Shown here: piece after piece, positions 32,938 to 40,460 of the stretch
Layout: every line of letters begins with the position of its first letter
How positions within the stretch are numbered: position 1 is the stretch's first letter
Source: Paenibacillaceae bacterium
Lineage (GTDB): Bacteria > Bacillota > Bacilli > Paenibacillales > Paenibacillaceae
Reading direction: 5' to 3'
DNA length: 40,460 bases
Assembly: GCA_900766135.1 (NCBI GenBank)
Contig: CAAFUF010000005.1
Span: 1 to 40,460 of the forward strand
The notes under the pieces: model-generated
What the model was told of the DNA's origin: nothing
Databases searched by the model: none
What the model saw: the letters and a program-made list of their open reading frames with translations, nothing else
Program-made: the position numbers and the translations under genes

Positions 32938-32963
32938 TCCAAAAGCGGGGTTTCGCCCCGCCG
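32938..32963 (-). terminator. Intrinsic terminator of fabI
   Basis: On the minus strand GCGGGG, loop CGAAA and CCCCGC form a stem (32945-32961), followed by TTTT. It lies about 40 bp after the fabI stop. Confidence 0.85.
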
Positions 32964-33004
32964 GAAACGAACTTTCGGCTGACTGACCGCATGCGGCCAC
33001 TTCG

Positions 33005-33775
33005 TTATGCACCTACGATATTGTACCCGCCGTCCACGAAAATAACCTCGCCGGTAATCCCGCGGGACAGATGGCTGATCAGGAACATCGCCGTATCGCC
33101 AACTTCCGCCGTTTCCGTCGTTCTGCGCAGCGGCGCTTTCTCCTCGACCTGTTTGAGGATCGAGTTGAAATCGCTGATGCCCTTGGCGGCCAGCGTACGG
33201 ATCGGTCCGGCAGATACCGCGTTGACGCGAATGTTCTTCGGTCCAAGATCGTTCGCCAGGTAGCGCACCGAAGCTTCCAGTCCGGCCTTGGCCACGCCCA
33301 TGACGTTGTAATTACGCATTACGCGCTCCGATCCCATGTATGTCATCGTCATAATGCTGCCACCATCCGTCATGAGCGGAGCCAAGCGCTTCGACACCGC
33401 GACGAGGGAATAAACGCTGATATCGTTGGCCAGTGCAAAGCCCTCACGGGACGTCTCCACGAATTCACCCGCTAAGTCTTCGCCTTTAGCGAACGCGATG
33501 CTGTGCACGAGACCGTGCAGTACACCAAACTCGCCGCGCAGCGTGTCGGCTAGCTTGTCGATCTCCTCATCCACCGTCACGTTGCACGGCAGGATCAGTG
33601 AACCCGGAATCGTCTCGGCCAGCTTGCGCACCCGGCCTTCCACGCGTTCGCTCTCATATGTAAAAGCTAAACGGGCGCCTTGCTCCGCCAAACTTTGCGC
33701 AATCGCCCATGCGATGCTGCGCTCATTGGCAACCCCCATCACGATCACATTTTTCCCCGCTAATAAATCACCCAT
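33005..33775 (-). CDS. fabI: Enoyl-[acyl-carrier-protein] reductase (NADH)
   Basis: Reduces enoyl-ACP in the last step of each fatty-acid elongation cycle, in the cytosol. At 256 aa it is the normal length. The nucleotide-binding turn is GVANERSIAWAIA (14-26), and the FabI-type active site has Y146 (TYMGSERV) and Y156-x6-K163 (YNVMGVAK). The C-terminus GEVIFVDGGYNIVG is typical. ATG at 33775 has SD GAGGAGG; the longer frame to 33799 would include the SD. Monocistronic, with its own promoter and terminator. No clear FapR site was seen. Confidence 0.96.
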   Translation of the reverse strand: MGDLLAGKNVIVMGVANERSIAWAIAQSLAEQGARLAFTYESERVEGRVRKLAETIPGSLILPCNVTVDEEIDKLADTLRGEFGVLHGLVHSIAFAKGEDLAGEFVETSREGFALANDISVYSLVAVSKRLAPLMTDGGSIMTMTYMGSERVMRNYNVMGVAKAGLEASVRYLANDLGPKNIRVNAVSAGPIRTLAAKGISDFNSILKQVEEKAPLRRTTETAEVGDTAMFLISHLSRGITGEVIFVDGGYNIVGA

Positions 33776-33806
33776 GTATATCCTCCTCTTATAATGCACC
33801 TTTCAT

Positions 33807-33835
33807 TTTGTACAACTTACCTTATTTCCCTGCAA
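33807..33835 (-). promoter_or_regulatory. Candidate sigma-A promoter of fabI
   Basis: On the minus strand: TTGCAG (33830-33835), 17-bp spacer, TACAAA (33807-33812), giving a leader of about 25 nt. The match is moderate. Confidence 0.45.
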
Positions 33836-33878
33836 TTTTCAAGAGAGACGAAGAACAGCATCGGTTTGTCCGAATGTA

Positions 33879-34880
33879 CTACGGCTTGATGCGCACGCTG
33901 GCTCCGTCCAAAATTTCAACGCCATCCTCGCGGTAGCGCGCCATATCCTCCATTAACGCAAACAACGCACCGTCTTTGAGCTTTGCCTCCAACATGACGT
34001 CGACCCGTTCGGTGACCGGGGCGATGCTGCGCAGAAATTCGAGCAGCGGAAGGACGATGACATGGTCGGCGTGACCACGCGGATCACTGGCGCTTTTGGG
34101 GCTAGACGCATGGATCTTCGGCGGTAGCGGATCGTCCGCCGGCGAATCGGCCTGCGCATACGGCGTTTGCCACGTCGCCAGGATCCGCGGCCACAGCTCG
34201 GCCGGGCTCTCGCCTTCATGATTCACCCACTGATGGTGGATGTCGAGCACCATCGGAATGTCCAATGCTTCGCATAGCTCCAGGGTCTCGGACGCGTTAA
34301 ATGTTTTGTCGTCGTTTTCGAACGTTAAACGTTGCTTGATCCGTTCCGGTAGGGCTGCCACGTTCTCGCGGAACCGGGCCCCTGCGGTCGGCTTGTCCCC
34401 GTAAGCGCCGCCGACATGGATATTGTTCTTCGCCCGGGCGTTCAGGCCCATGGCGTCAAACATGGCGACATGATGATTCAGATCGCGGATCGAGGACTTC
34501 AGCACCTCGGGCCGCGGCGTACTGAATACCGTAAAATGGTCCGGGTGAAAAGACACCCGAAGACCGTGCTCCTTGACATATTTCCCCACGGCGGCAAACG
34601 GCTCCCGCAGCGCTTCGTAAGGATTCCAGTCCGATAGCGACTCGTGGGTCGCCAGAGGAATCAGCTTCGAAGAGAAACGGTAGACCTGAATATCGTTGCC
34701 GACGTTATGCCGGAGGAGGCGAAGCGTGTTATGCAGGTTGTCTCCCGCGATCATCTCCAGTTTACGGATCGCCGCTTCGCGGTCGGCAATCCCGTTAAAC
34801 GTCTTCAGCGTCATCGTCTTGGACGGCGACGCGTTTTCGATCACGGTGGACATCGCCACATAACCGAAGCGTACGATCAT
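33879..34880 (-). CDS. uvsE: UV DNA damage endonuclease
   Basis: UvsE/UVDE family of 333 aa, a TIM-barrel metalloenzyme that nicks DNA 5' of UV photoproducts. It begins MIVRFGYVAMSTVIENASPS, the family's typical start. Likely metal ligands or active residues are H112 and H115 (FHPDHF), H155 (NNIHVGGAYGDK), E188 (TFENDDKTF) and D213/H215 (LDIHHQW). The ATG overlaps the stop of the upstream small gene by 4 bp, so they are coupled. It is the last gene of the amidase-ddl-small protein-uvsE run. No terminator is obvious before fabI. Confidence 0.94.
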   Translation of the reverse strand: MIVRFGYVAMSTVIENASPSKTMTLKTFNGIADREAAIRKLEMIAGDNLHNTLRLLRHNVGNDIQVYRFSSKLIPLATHESLSDWNPYEALREPFAAVGKYVKEHGLRVSFHPDHFTVFSTPRPEVLKSSIRDLNHHVAMFDAMGLNARAKNNIHVGGAYGDKPTAGARFRENVAALPERIKQRLTFENDDKTFNASETLELCEALDIPMVLDIHHQWVNHEGESPAELWPRILATWQTPYAQADSPADDPLPPKIHASSPKSASDPRGHADHVIVLPLLEFLRSIAPVTERVDVMLEAKLKDGALFALMEDMARYREDGVEILDGASVRIKP

Positions 34881-35206
34881 TTTCGGGCAGGATCTCCAAA
34901 AAACATTTCGTACGCCAGAGCGGTCTGTACCGCAGACTCTTCTTCCGTCAGCGGACGGACCAGCTCCAGCTCAACCGAGGTAACTTCCTCTCCATTGAAG
35001 TTGATTTCGGCAACGCAGGCGGTAATCTTCACGATCGCTACCGCCTTATTATCCGGCGAATACGCGATCACCTTTTGTCCGGTCGGAAACACGCGCAACC
35101 CCTCTTTGAGCATTTTGCCGCGGCCGTATTCCAGCAGCTCGTAAAGCTCCTGCTCTTTCTTGAATTTGCAGACCGAGTTGAATTCCGTTTGAAACCCCAC
35201 CGTCAT
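34877..35206 (-). CDS. Conserved small protein, possibly DUF2584-like
   Basis: A 109-aa soluble protein beginning MTVGFQTEFNSVCKFKKEQE. The pattern of EFN near the N-terminus, then KEGLRVFPTGQKV and AVAIVKI, loosely resembles DUF2584, but I am not sure of this. It lies 45 bp after ddl and overlaps uvsE by 4 bp. Function unknown. Confidence 0.78.
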   Translation of the reverse strand: MTVGFQTEFNSVCKFKKEQELYELLEYGRGKMLKEGLRVFPTGQKVIAYSPDNKAVAIVKITACVAEINFNGEEVTSVELELVRPLTEEESAVQTALAYEMFFGDPARK

Positions 35207-35251
35207 CCCATCCTTTCCTCAGCCGGCCGTTCGGGCGGCGATGGCCGCCGA

Positions 35252-36346
35252 CTATATGCCGCTTTCGAACTCTAGTGCCTGCCGGGCTGCATAACGCTCC
35301 AGCGCCAGCTCGATCAGGCGATCCAACAACGCTTCGTAAGCCACCCCGGTTTCCCGCCACAAAAGCGGGTACATGCTGAAAGGGGTGAAGCCCGGCATCG
35401 TATTCACTTCATTAATCCAAACCTTGTGATCCGATCTCCGCACAAAAAAATCGGCCCGGCACAATCCGCTGCCAGCGATGGCTTTAAACGCCTTGACCGC
35501 CAGGTCGCGGATTTGCTCGGCCAGTTCGGTATCGACCGGCGCCGGAATCAGCATTTGCGATTTGCCGTCCAGGTATTTAGCCTGGTAATCATAGTATTCT
35601 CCGGAGGAGACGATTTCTCCCGGTACGGAAGCGAGCGGCTCGTCGTTGCCGAGCACCCCGACTTCCACTTCACGGGCATCCACGAATTCCTCAACGATGA
35701 CCTTCACGTCGTAGCGGAAAGCCAACGCTACCGAAGCCAGCAGCTCCTCGCGGTTTCTCGCTTTAGAAATGCCGACGCTCGAGCCTAGGTTCGCCGGTTT
35801 CACGAAGCAAGGGTAGCCCAGCTTCTCCTCGATTCCCTGGATTAGCGTATGGCTGGCATGCTTCCACTCGGAAGCGGTGAAGTAGCAGTATGCACATTGC
35901 TCAAGTCCCGCTTCAGCGAACAGTTTCTTCATGATGACCTTATCCATCCCGGCCGCGGAAGCGAGCACTCCCGCACCGACATAAGGCAAATCGGCCATTT
36001 CAAACAAACCTTGGATCGTGCCGTCTTCGCCGTTCGTACCGTGCAAAAGCGGGAACACCACATCGATTTCCGACTGACCGGTCGAAAGCTTGCCGAACAG
36101 CAGGCTCATCGCTGCGGTCGTATCTCCCGCGCTTTCGCCAAGCTTCAAATCCTCCAGCGTGGCAAACGGCGCGTTCAGCTTGCCGCCGACCTTCCATTTC
36201 CCCTGTTTGTCGATATAAAAAGGAAGCAGCTCGTATTTGTCGTAATTAAACGCCTTAGAGACGGCGAAGGCCGTCTGCAGCGAAACTTCATGTTCTCCCG
36301 ATTTCCCCCCGTAGATGAGGCCTACGGTGATTCTGTCCTGTCCCAT
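35252..36346 (-). CDS. ddl: D-alanine--D-alanine ligase
   Basis: ATP-grasp ligase of 364 aa that makes D-Ala-D-Ala for peptidoglycan. The substrate-binding motif GGKSGEHEVS is at 13-22. The omega-loop region YYDYQAKY (251-258) has the Tyr typical of D-Ala-D-Ala ligases, unlike VanA-type D-Ala-D-Lac enzymes. Metal-site residues are in NEVNTMPGF (312-320). I chose ATG at 36346, six bases after AGAGG. An ATG at 36367 lies right at the stop of the upstream gene and lacks an SD. It follows an amidase-like gene in a probable operon. Confidence 0.95.
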   Translation of the reverse strand: MGQDRITVGLIYGGKSGEHEVSLQTAFAVSKAFNYDKYELLPFYIDKQGKWKVGGKLNAPFATLEDLKLGESAGDTTAAMSLLFGKLSTGQSEIDVVFPLLHGTNGEDGTIQGLFEMADLPYVGAGVLASAAGMDKVIMKKLFAEAGLEQCAYCYFTASEWKHASHTLIQGIEEKLGYPCFVKPANLGSSVGISKARNREELLASVALAFRYDVKVIVEEFVDAREVEVGVLGNDEPLASVPGEIVSSGEYYDYQAKYLDGKSQMLIPAPVDTELAEQIRDLAVKAFKAIAGSGLCRADFFVRRSDHKVWINEVNTMPGFTPFSMYPLLWRETGVAYEALLDRLIELALERYAARQALEFESGI

Positions 36347-36367
36347 AATAAACCTCTTTTCATTCAT

Positions 36368-37372
36368 CTAGAACCGGTCCGCGATATGAAAAAAACGATA
36401 CACCGTATTGTCGGTCCAGGCGTAGGAATCCCGGTAGTCCCAATAGCGGTGTTTGCTTGGCGTCGTATGGGCGTTAACCAGCGGCATGCCGCCGGCGTCA
36501 AACGCGGTTACGATGGTATTGTGCTGAAACGTGCCGTTGCCGTCCCAATCATAAGCGATGACGTCTCCGAACTGAAGCTGTTCCGGACGTTCAAGCAACT
36601 CGGCGCGAAGCCCGGCACGACTCTGGCCGAGATGGCGTTCCAGCGCGTTGGCGACGGACCAGCTGTAGCTCCACAGCTCCCGTCCCCCGACGTAACCTTT
36701 GTACCACCAGCCCGATTCTCTTTTTCCAGTATAGTTTATTGGGGCTCCGCCTGCAAAGAGGCACTGGGAGATATAGTTCGTGCAGTCGACCTCAAAGGCG
36801 GCGAACTCCGGATTGAAGTTATCCCACCACCGGTCGGCGTACAACACGGCCTCCTCACGCCGGTAGGAAATACTGCGCGCGCTCCCTCCCCCGAGGACAT
36901 CGCGGTTCAAGAACGGCCGCGGCGTCGTGCCCTTACGTCCCGCCGCTTCAACCTCGTCATAAGCGGGGAGCATGATCGCTGGATGCCGTTCGGGGACCGG
37001 CTGCTCCACCTTGATGATGATCCAGCCGGAGCCGTCGCGAGCCAGCGTCAGACGTTGCTTTTCGATCCGTTCCTCCTGGTGGCGAGCGCCACCCTTTTCA
37101 TAGTATATTTTTCTCGAGAGCTGCAGATCGACTTCGATCTCGCCTTCGCGTTTTTCGATCTCCCGCACCAGCTTGGCCCGGGTCTCACAACGCAGCGGAG
37201 CTGCTCCCCGATGGCGATACCAGCTCTCCAGCCTGCGTTTCCGTTCGCCCCGCCGCAGCAAATAGTCCACATCGGTAACGACCGTGCCCCCGCTAGGCGT
37301 GCGATAGTCCACTTCGTCCTGGTTCTGCTCGTTTACGTAAACCGACAACGTCTTCTTCCATTCATCCGCCAT
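36368..37372 (-). CDS. Putative amidase domain protein (Amidase_6)
   Basis: Protein of 334 aa. A charged N-terminal part (about 1-165) has no signal peptide. The C-terminal domain has the Amidase_6 pattern: DCTNYISQCL with probable nucleophile C197, GWWYKG, SYSWSVA, FGDVIAYDWDGNG and QHNTIV with H284, then NAHTTPSKHRYW. This fold is NlpC/P60-like and may cut peptide or amide bonds. The lack of a signal peptide is odd if the target is the wall. SD GGAGG is nine bases before the ATG. A TATAAT box with a poor -35 element is in the upstream 60 bp. The substrate is unknown. Confidence 0.85.
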   Translation of the reverse strand: MADEWKKTLSVYVNEQNQDEVDYRTPSGGTVVTDVDYLLRRGERKRRLESWYRHRGAAPLRCETRAKLVREIEKREGEIEVDLQLSRKIYYEKGGARHQEERIEKQRLTLARDGSGWIIIKVEQPVPERHPAIMLPAYDEVEAAGRKGTTPRPFLNRDVLGGGSARSISYRREEAVLYADRWWDNFNPEFAAFEVDCTNYISQCLFAGGAPINYTGKRESGWWYKGYVGGRELWSYSWSVANALERHLGQSRAGLRAELLERPEQLQFGDVIAYDWDGNGTFQHNTIVTAFDAGGMPLVNAHTTPSKHRYWDYRDSYAWTDNTVYRFFHIADRF

Positions 37373-37515
37373 ACGTTCACGCCTCCTTTTCCCTGTTAGT
37401 CATTATATGAACGCCCGGGAGGGAGTATGTTTTGCACCTGTCCCGCAGGTTCTGAAAGCCCATTCATCCGCACCAGGGAAGCCCAAACAAGCTTGGAATT
37501 GGGTACAAAAAGTTC

Positions 37516-37544
37516 TTTACTCACCACGTGAGGGAAGGTATACT
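37516..37544 (+). promoter_or_regulatory. Sigma-A promoter of aconitase, with a dyad in the spacer
   Basis: TTTACT (37516-37521), 17-bp spacer, TATACT (37539-37544). The spacer start holds the dyad CTCAC-CAC-GTGAG (37520-37532), placed where a bound regulator would block RNA polymerase. Confidence 0.75.
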
Positions 37545-37569
37545 AAAATCAAAGAAAATTTGAAATTAT

Positions 37570-37586
37570 GTTTCATCAGGTGAAAC
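37570..37586 (+). promoter_or_regulatory. Dyad GTTTCA-N5-TGAAAC in the aconitase leader
   Basis: A perfect 6-bp inverted repeat with spacer TCAGG, about 20-35 nt after the predicted transcription start and 5 nt before the SD AAGGAGG. It could be an operator or a small RNA hairpin. A partly overlapping GAAAT..GTTTC copy lies just upstream. Confidence 0.45.
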
Positions 37587-37605
37587 CATTCAAGGAGGTT
37601 CATTC

Positions 37606-40323
37606 ATGTCAGCGAACGATTTTTTCTCCTCTGCCCGTACGCTGGAAGTCGGCGGCAAAAGCTACCGTTACTTCGATCTGCAGGCTCTCGAGCAGCAAGG
37701 GCTCGGCAGTATTGCTAAATTGCCGTTCTCGATTAAAGTGCTGCTTGAGGCGGCCGTCCGTCAATACGACGGCAGAGCTATTACCCAGGAGCATGTGAAG
37801 CAAATCGCCGGTTGGAGCGAGGGCCGCGATGAGAACAAAGAGATTCCGTTTATCCCCGCTCGCATCGTATTGCAGGATTTCACCGGCGTTCCGGTCGTCG
37901 TCGACCTTGCCGCCATGCGCGATACCGTGAAGAAAGCCGGCGGAGATCCGAAACAGATCAACCCTCTCGTGCCCGTCGACCTCGTCATCGACCACTCCGT
38001 TATGGTCGATGCGTTTGGCTCCCCGGATGCGCTGGAATACAACATGAAGGTCGAGTTCGAGCGCAACGAGGAACGGTACCGCTTCCTGCGCTGGGCGCAA
38101 ACCGCCTTCAATAACTTCCGTGCCGTACCTCCGGCCACCGGGATCGTTCACCAGGTCAACCTGGAGTATCTGGCTTCCGTGGCCGCTACGAAGACCGTAA
38201 ACGGCGAAACGGTCGTTTACCCGGATTCCCTCGTCGGCACCGACTCCCATACGACGATGATCAACGGCCTTGGCGTCGTTGGCTGGGGCGTTGGCGGGAT
38301 CGAAGCCGAAGCGGGCATGCTCGGGCAGCCGCTCTATTTTGTCGCTCCGGAAGTGATCGGGTTTAAGCTGACCGGCAGCCTGGCTGAAGGCGCCACCGCA
38401 ACCGACCTGGCGCTGACCGTAACGCAAATGCTGCGCAAGAAAGGCGTTGTTGGCAAATTCGTTGAATTCTATGGCCCGGGCCTGGCCAACATCAGCCTCG
38501 CCGATCGCGCAACCGTGGCAAACATGGCCCCGGAATACGGTGCTACGATCGGTTACTTCCCGGTTGATACGGAAACGCTCGCTTACCTGCGCAGCACCGG
38601 CCGTTCCGAGGAGCAAATCGCTCTGGTTGAAGCGTATTACAAAGCGCAAGGCATGTTCCGCACGAACGACACGCCGGATCCGGTATTCACCGATTTGATC
38701 GAATTGGATCTCGGTTCCGTCGTATCAAGCTTGGCCGGACCGAAACGGCCGCAGGACCGCATCGAGCTGACGGCGATGAAGGAAAGCTTCAATACCATCA
38801 TCCGCACGCCGGTCGAGAAAGGCGGCTACGGCCTCAGCGAAGAGAAGATCGAACAGTCCGTGCCGGTGAAGCATCCGGACGGCTCGACCAGCGATCTGAA
38901 AGCCGGGGCGGTCGTAATCGCGGCGATTACGAGCTGCACGAACACGTCCAACCCAAGCGTTATGGTCGGCGCCGGCCTGCTGGCGAAAAAAGCCGTGGAA
39001 CGCGGCCTGACCAAGCCGGGTTACGTGAAGAGCAGCTTGACGCCAGGCTCCCTTGTGGTGACCGAGTACCTGCAAAAAGCCGGCTTGATCGAGCCGCTGG
39101 AAGCTCTCGGCTTCCACGTTGCCGGTTACGGCTGCGCAACCTGTATCGGGAACTCCGGTCCCTTGCCGGACGAAGTCAGCGCGGCGATCGCCGATAACGA
39201 TCTGACCGTTGCGGCCGTGCTTTCGGGCAACCGGAACTTCGAAGGCCGCGTCCATGCGCAGGTGAAAGCCAACTACCTGGCTTCCCCGCCGCTTGTCGTC
39301 GCTTATGCGCTGGCCGGCACGGTCAACATCGACCTTCAGAACGATCCGATCGGTTATGACCGCGACAACCAGCCGGTATACCTGAAGGACATCTGGCCTT
39401 CTTCCGCGGAAATTAAGGAAGCGATCGGCCAATCGGTGAGCCCGGAAATGTTCCGCAGCAAATATGAGCATGTCTTCACGCAAAACGAACGCTGGAATTC
39501 GATTTCGGTTCCGCAAGGCGAGCTGTACGAATGGGACGAGAAGTCGACTTACATCCAAAACCCGCCGTTCTTCGAGAAAATCGGCGAAGGACTGTCCGAC
39601 ATCGCTGATATCCGCGGTGCCCGCGTGCTGGCTTTGCTCGGCGATTCGGTCACGACCGACCACATCTCCCCGGCTGGCAACATTTCGCCAAACAGCCCCG
39701 GAGGCAAATATTTGACCGATCATGGCGTCGAACGGAAGGACTTCAACTCCTACGGTTCCCGCCGCGGCAACCACGAGGTGATGATGCGCGGGACGTTCGC
39801 GAACATTCGCATCCGCAACCAGGTCGCACCGGGCACGGAAGGCGGCGTGACCAAATACCTGCCGACGGACGAAGTCATGTCTATCTACGACGCTTCGATG
39901 AAATATCAAGCGGATGGTCAGAACCTCGTCGTGATCGCCGGCAAAGAATACGGCACCGGCAGCTCCCGCGACTGGGCGGCGAAAGGCACGTACTTGCTGG
40001 GCGTCAAAGCGGTCATCGCCGAGAGCTTCGAACGAATTCACCGCAGCAACCTGGTAGGCATGGGCGTCCTGCCGCTGCAGTTCCAGGAAGGCGTTAGCTG
40101 GAAAACGCTGGCCATCGACGGTACCGAAACGTTTGATATCGAAGGGCTCAGCAATGACGTGAAGCCGGGTCAAGAATTGACCGTGACGGCAACCCGCGCC
40201 GACAGGACCACGTTCCAATTCCCGGTCATCGCCCGCCTCGACAGCATGGTCGACGTCGATTACTACCACAACGGCGGCATCCTGCAAACCGTATTGCGGC
40301 AAATGATCGCATCAAATGCATAA
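37606..40323 (+). CDS. acnA: Aconitate hydratase
   Basis: TCA-cycle enzyme of 905 aa that isomerises citrate to isocitrate. The [4Fe-4S] cysteines are C444 (TSCTNTSNPS), C510 and C513 (YGCATCIGNSGP). Substrate-site motifs include DLVIDHSV, GTDSHTT, GDSVTTDHISPAG and GSSRDWAAKG. The length fits the AcnA/CitB type, which can also act as an RNA-binding regulator when it loses its cluster. SD AAGGAGG lies seven bases before the ATG. It is monocistronic, with its own promoter and a strong terminator. In B. subtilis the gene is controlled by CcpC, CcpA and CodY; I did not find a clear match to those boxes. Confidence 0.98.
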   Translation: MSANDFFSSARTLEVGGKSYRYFDLQALEQQGLGSIAKLPFSIKVLLEAAVRQYDGRAITQEHVKQIAGWSEGRDENKEIPFIPARIVLQDFTGVPVVVDLAAMRDTVKKAGGDPKQINPLVPVDLVIDHSVMVDAFGSPDALEYNMKVEFERNEERYRFLRWAQTAFNNFRAVPPATGIVHQVNLEYLASVAATKTVNGETVVYPDSLVGTDSHTTMINGLGVVGWGVGGIEAEAGMLGQPLYFVAPEVIGFKLTGSLAEGATATDLALTVTQMLRKKGVVGKFVEFYGPGLANISLADRATVANMAPEYGATIGYFPVDTETLAYLRSTGRSEEQIALVEAYYKAQGMFRTNDTPDPVFTDLIELDLGSVVSSLAGPKRPQDRIELTAMKESFNTIIRTPVEKGGYGLSEEKIEQSVPVKHPDGSTSDLKAGAVVIAAITSCTNTSNPSVMVGAGLLAKKAVERGLTKPGYVKSSLTPGSLVVTEYLQKAGLIEPLEALGFHVAGYGCATCIGNSGPLPDEVSAAIADNDLTVAAVLSGNRNFEGRVHAQVKANYLASPPLVVAYALAGTVNIDLQNDPIGYDRDNQPVYLKDIWPSSAEIKEAIGQSVSPEMFRSKYEHVFTQNERWNSISVPQGELYEWDEKSTYIQNPPFFEKIGEGLSDIADIRGARVLALLGDSVTTDHISPAGNISPNSPGGKYLTDHGVERKDFNSYGSRRGNHEVMMRGTFANIRIRNQVAPGTEGGVTKYLPTDEVMSIYDASMKYQADGQNLVVIAGKEYGTGSSRDWAAKGTYLLGVKAVIAESFERIHRSNLVGMGVLPLQFQEGVSWKTLAIDGTETFDIEGLSNDVKPGQELTVTATRADRTTFQFPVIARLDSMVDVDYYHNGGILQTVLRQMIASNA

Positions 40324-40343
40324 ACCAACGCTTACCATAATAA

Positions 40344-40395
40344 AAGGGGCTGTCCCAAAAGTCATCGTAGATGACTGAGGGACGTCCCTCTTTTT
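40344..40395 (+). terminator. Intrinsic terminator of acnA
   Basis: A long hairpin: AGGGGC-T-GTCCC and AGTCATC pair with GATGACT and GGGAC-G-TCCCT, with one bulge, followed by TTTTT. Its left arm, GGGGCTGTCCCAAAAG, also resembles insertion-sequence ends. Confidence 0.75.
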
Positions 40396-40460
40396 CATTT
40401 TGTTAAACAAAAAGAAACCAATCCTTGGTAAAATGGAAGTGTCGAGCAACCATTCGAAAA
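40396..40460 (+). other. Unassigned right edge, possibly start of an insertion sequence
   Basis: The 65 bp after the terminator are AT-rich (TTTTGTTAAACAAAAAG...). I recall GGTAAAATGGAAGTGTC-like sequence just before IS1182-type transposase genes, but no coding sequence falls inside the window, so this is weak. Confidence 0.25.

Noticed and set aside
35252..36346. VanA-type D-Ala-D-Lac ligase (glycopeptide resistance)
   Set aside because: The omega loop has YYDYQAKY as in D-Ala-D-Ala ligases, and no vanH or vanX neighbours exist.
38725..40302. 525-codon minus-strand frame inside acnA
   Set aside because: Antisense shadow of a highly conserved gene; no recognisable motif and no promoter or SD.

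Overview
The window looks like chromosomal DNA from a high-GC member of the Paenibacillaceae (Paenibacillus or a close relative). The evidence is gene content and order: a moxR-DUF58-transglutaminase-guaA-pbuG block arranged as in Bacillus subtilis (yeaC-yeaD-yebA-guaA-pbuG), a YesM/YesN-type two-component system beside a CUT1 sugar ABC transporter, copper-amine-oxidase-like domains attached to secreted enzymes, and short intergenic repeats of a kind I associate with Paenibacillus. The genus is inferred, not proven.

Layout. (1) 1-395: promoter and leader of a probable rRNA operon reading left out of the window, then the pbuG terminator. (2) 396-8575, minus strand: a MoxR ATPase, DUF58 protein and membrane transglutaminase operon, then guaA with its own sigma-A promoter, then pbuG behind a guanine-class purine riboswitch and an intrinsic terminator. 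(3) 8683-11936: a NodB-type polysaccharide deacetylase and a Bcp peroxiredoxin on minus, and a divergent LytR-CpsA-Psr wall-polymer ligase on plus. (4) 11937-12679: a 740-bp non-coding patch made of at least four repeat types. (5) 12680-15106, plus: hemL/gsaB and a bile acid:sodium symporter family transporter, followed by a second repeat cluster. (6) 15540-22395, minus: histidine kinase, AraC-type response regulator, two permeases and a lipoprotein solute-binding protein, with a MITE-like element between the second permease and the binding protein. (7) 22669-23284, plus: a broken HipA-like kinase gene. (8) 23370-28709, minus: two different GH65 disaccharide phosphorylases and beta-phosphoglucomutase in one tightly packed operon. 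(9) 29010-29915, plus: an IS1595-type transposase relative that has lost recognisable catalytic acidic residues but keeps a near-consensus promoter. (10) 30213-33775, minus: an SGNH hydrolase, a small protein, an inositol monophosphatase family protein and FabI. (11) 33879-37372, minus: an operon of amidase-like protein, Ddl, a small unknown protein and UvsE. (12) 37606-40323, plus: aconitase with a clear promoter, two dyads and a terminator. An insertion-sequence end may begin at the right edge.

How the genes may work together. Regions 6 and 8 read as one carbohydrate locus. The two-component system would sense an extracellular sugar signal. The CUT1 transporter, which lacks its own ATPase here and presumably uses a shared MsmX-type one, would import an oligosaccharide. 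The GH65 enzymes would phosphorolyse alpha-glucosides to beta-glucose 1-phosphate, and PgmB would turn that into glucose 6-phosphate. The substrate cannot be read from the sequence, and the link between regions 6 and 8 rests on proximity. Region 2 joins GMP synthesis with guanine/hypoxanthine uptake under purine control.

The most unusual signals are the intergenic repeat clusters at 11.9-12.6 kb and 15.2-15.4 kb (two direct copies facing two inverted copies, with periods of 50-51 bp), the element at 17.1-17.3 kb, and the catalytically degenerate transposase relative at 29 kb. I did not find a defence system, prophage, CRISPR array or secondary-metabolite cluster.
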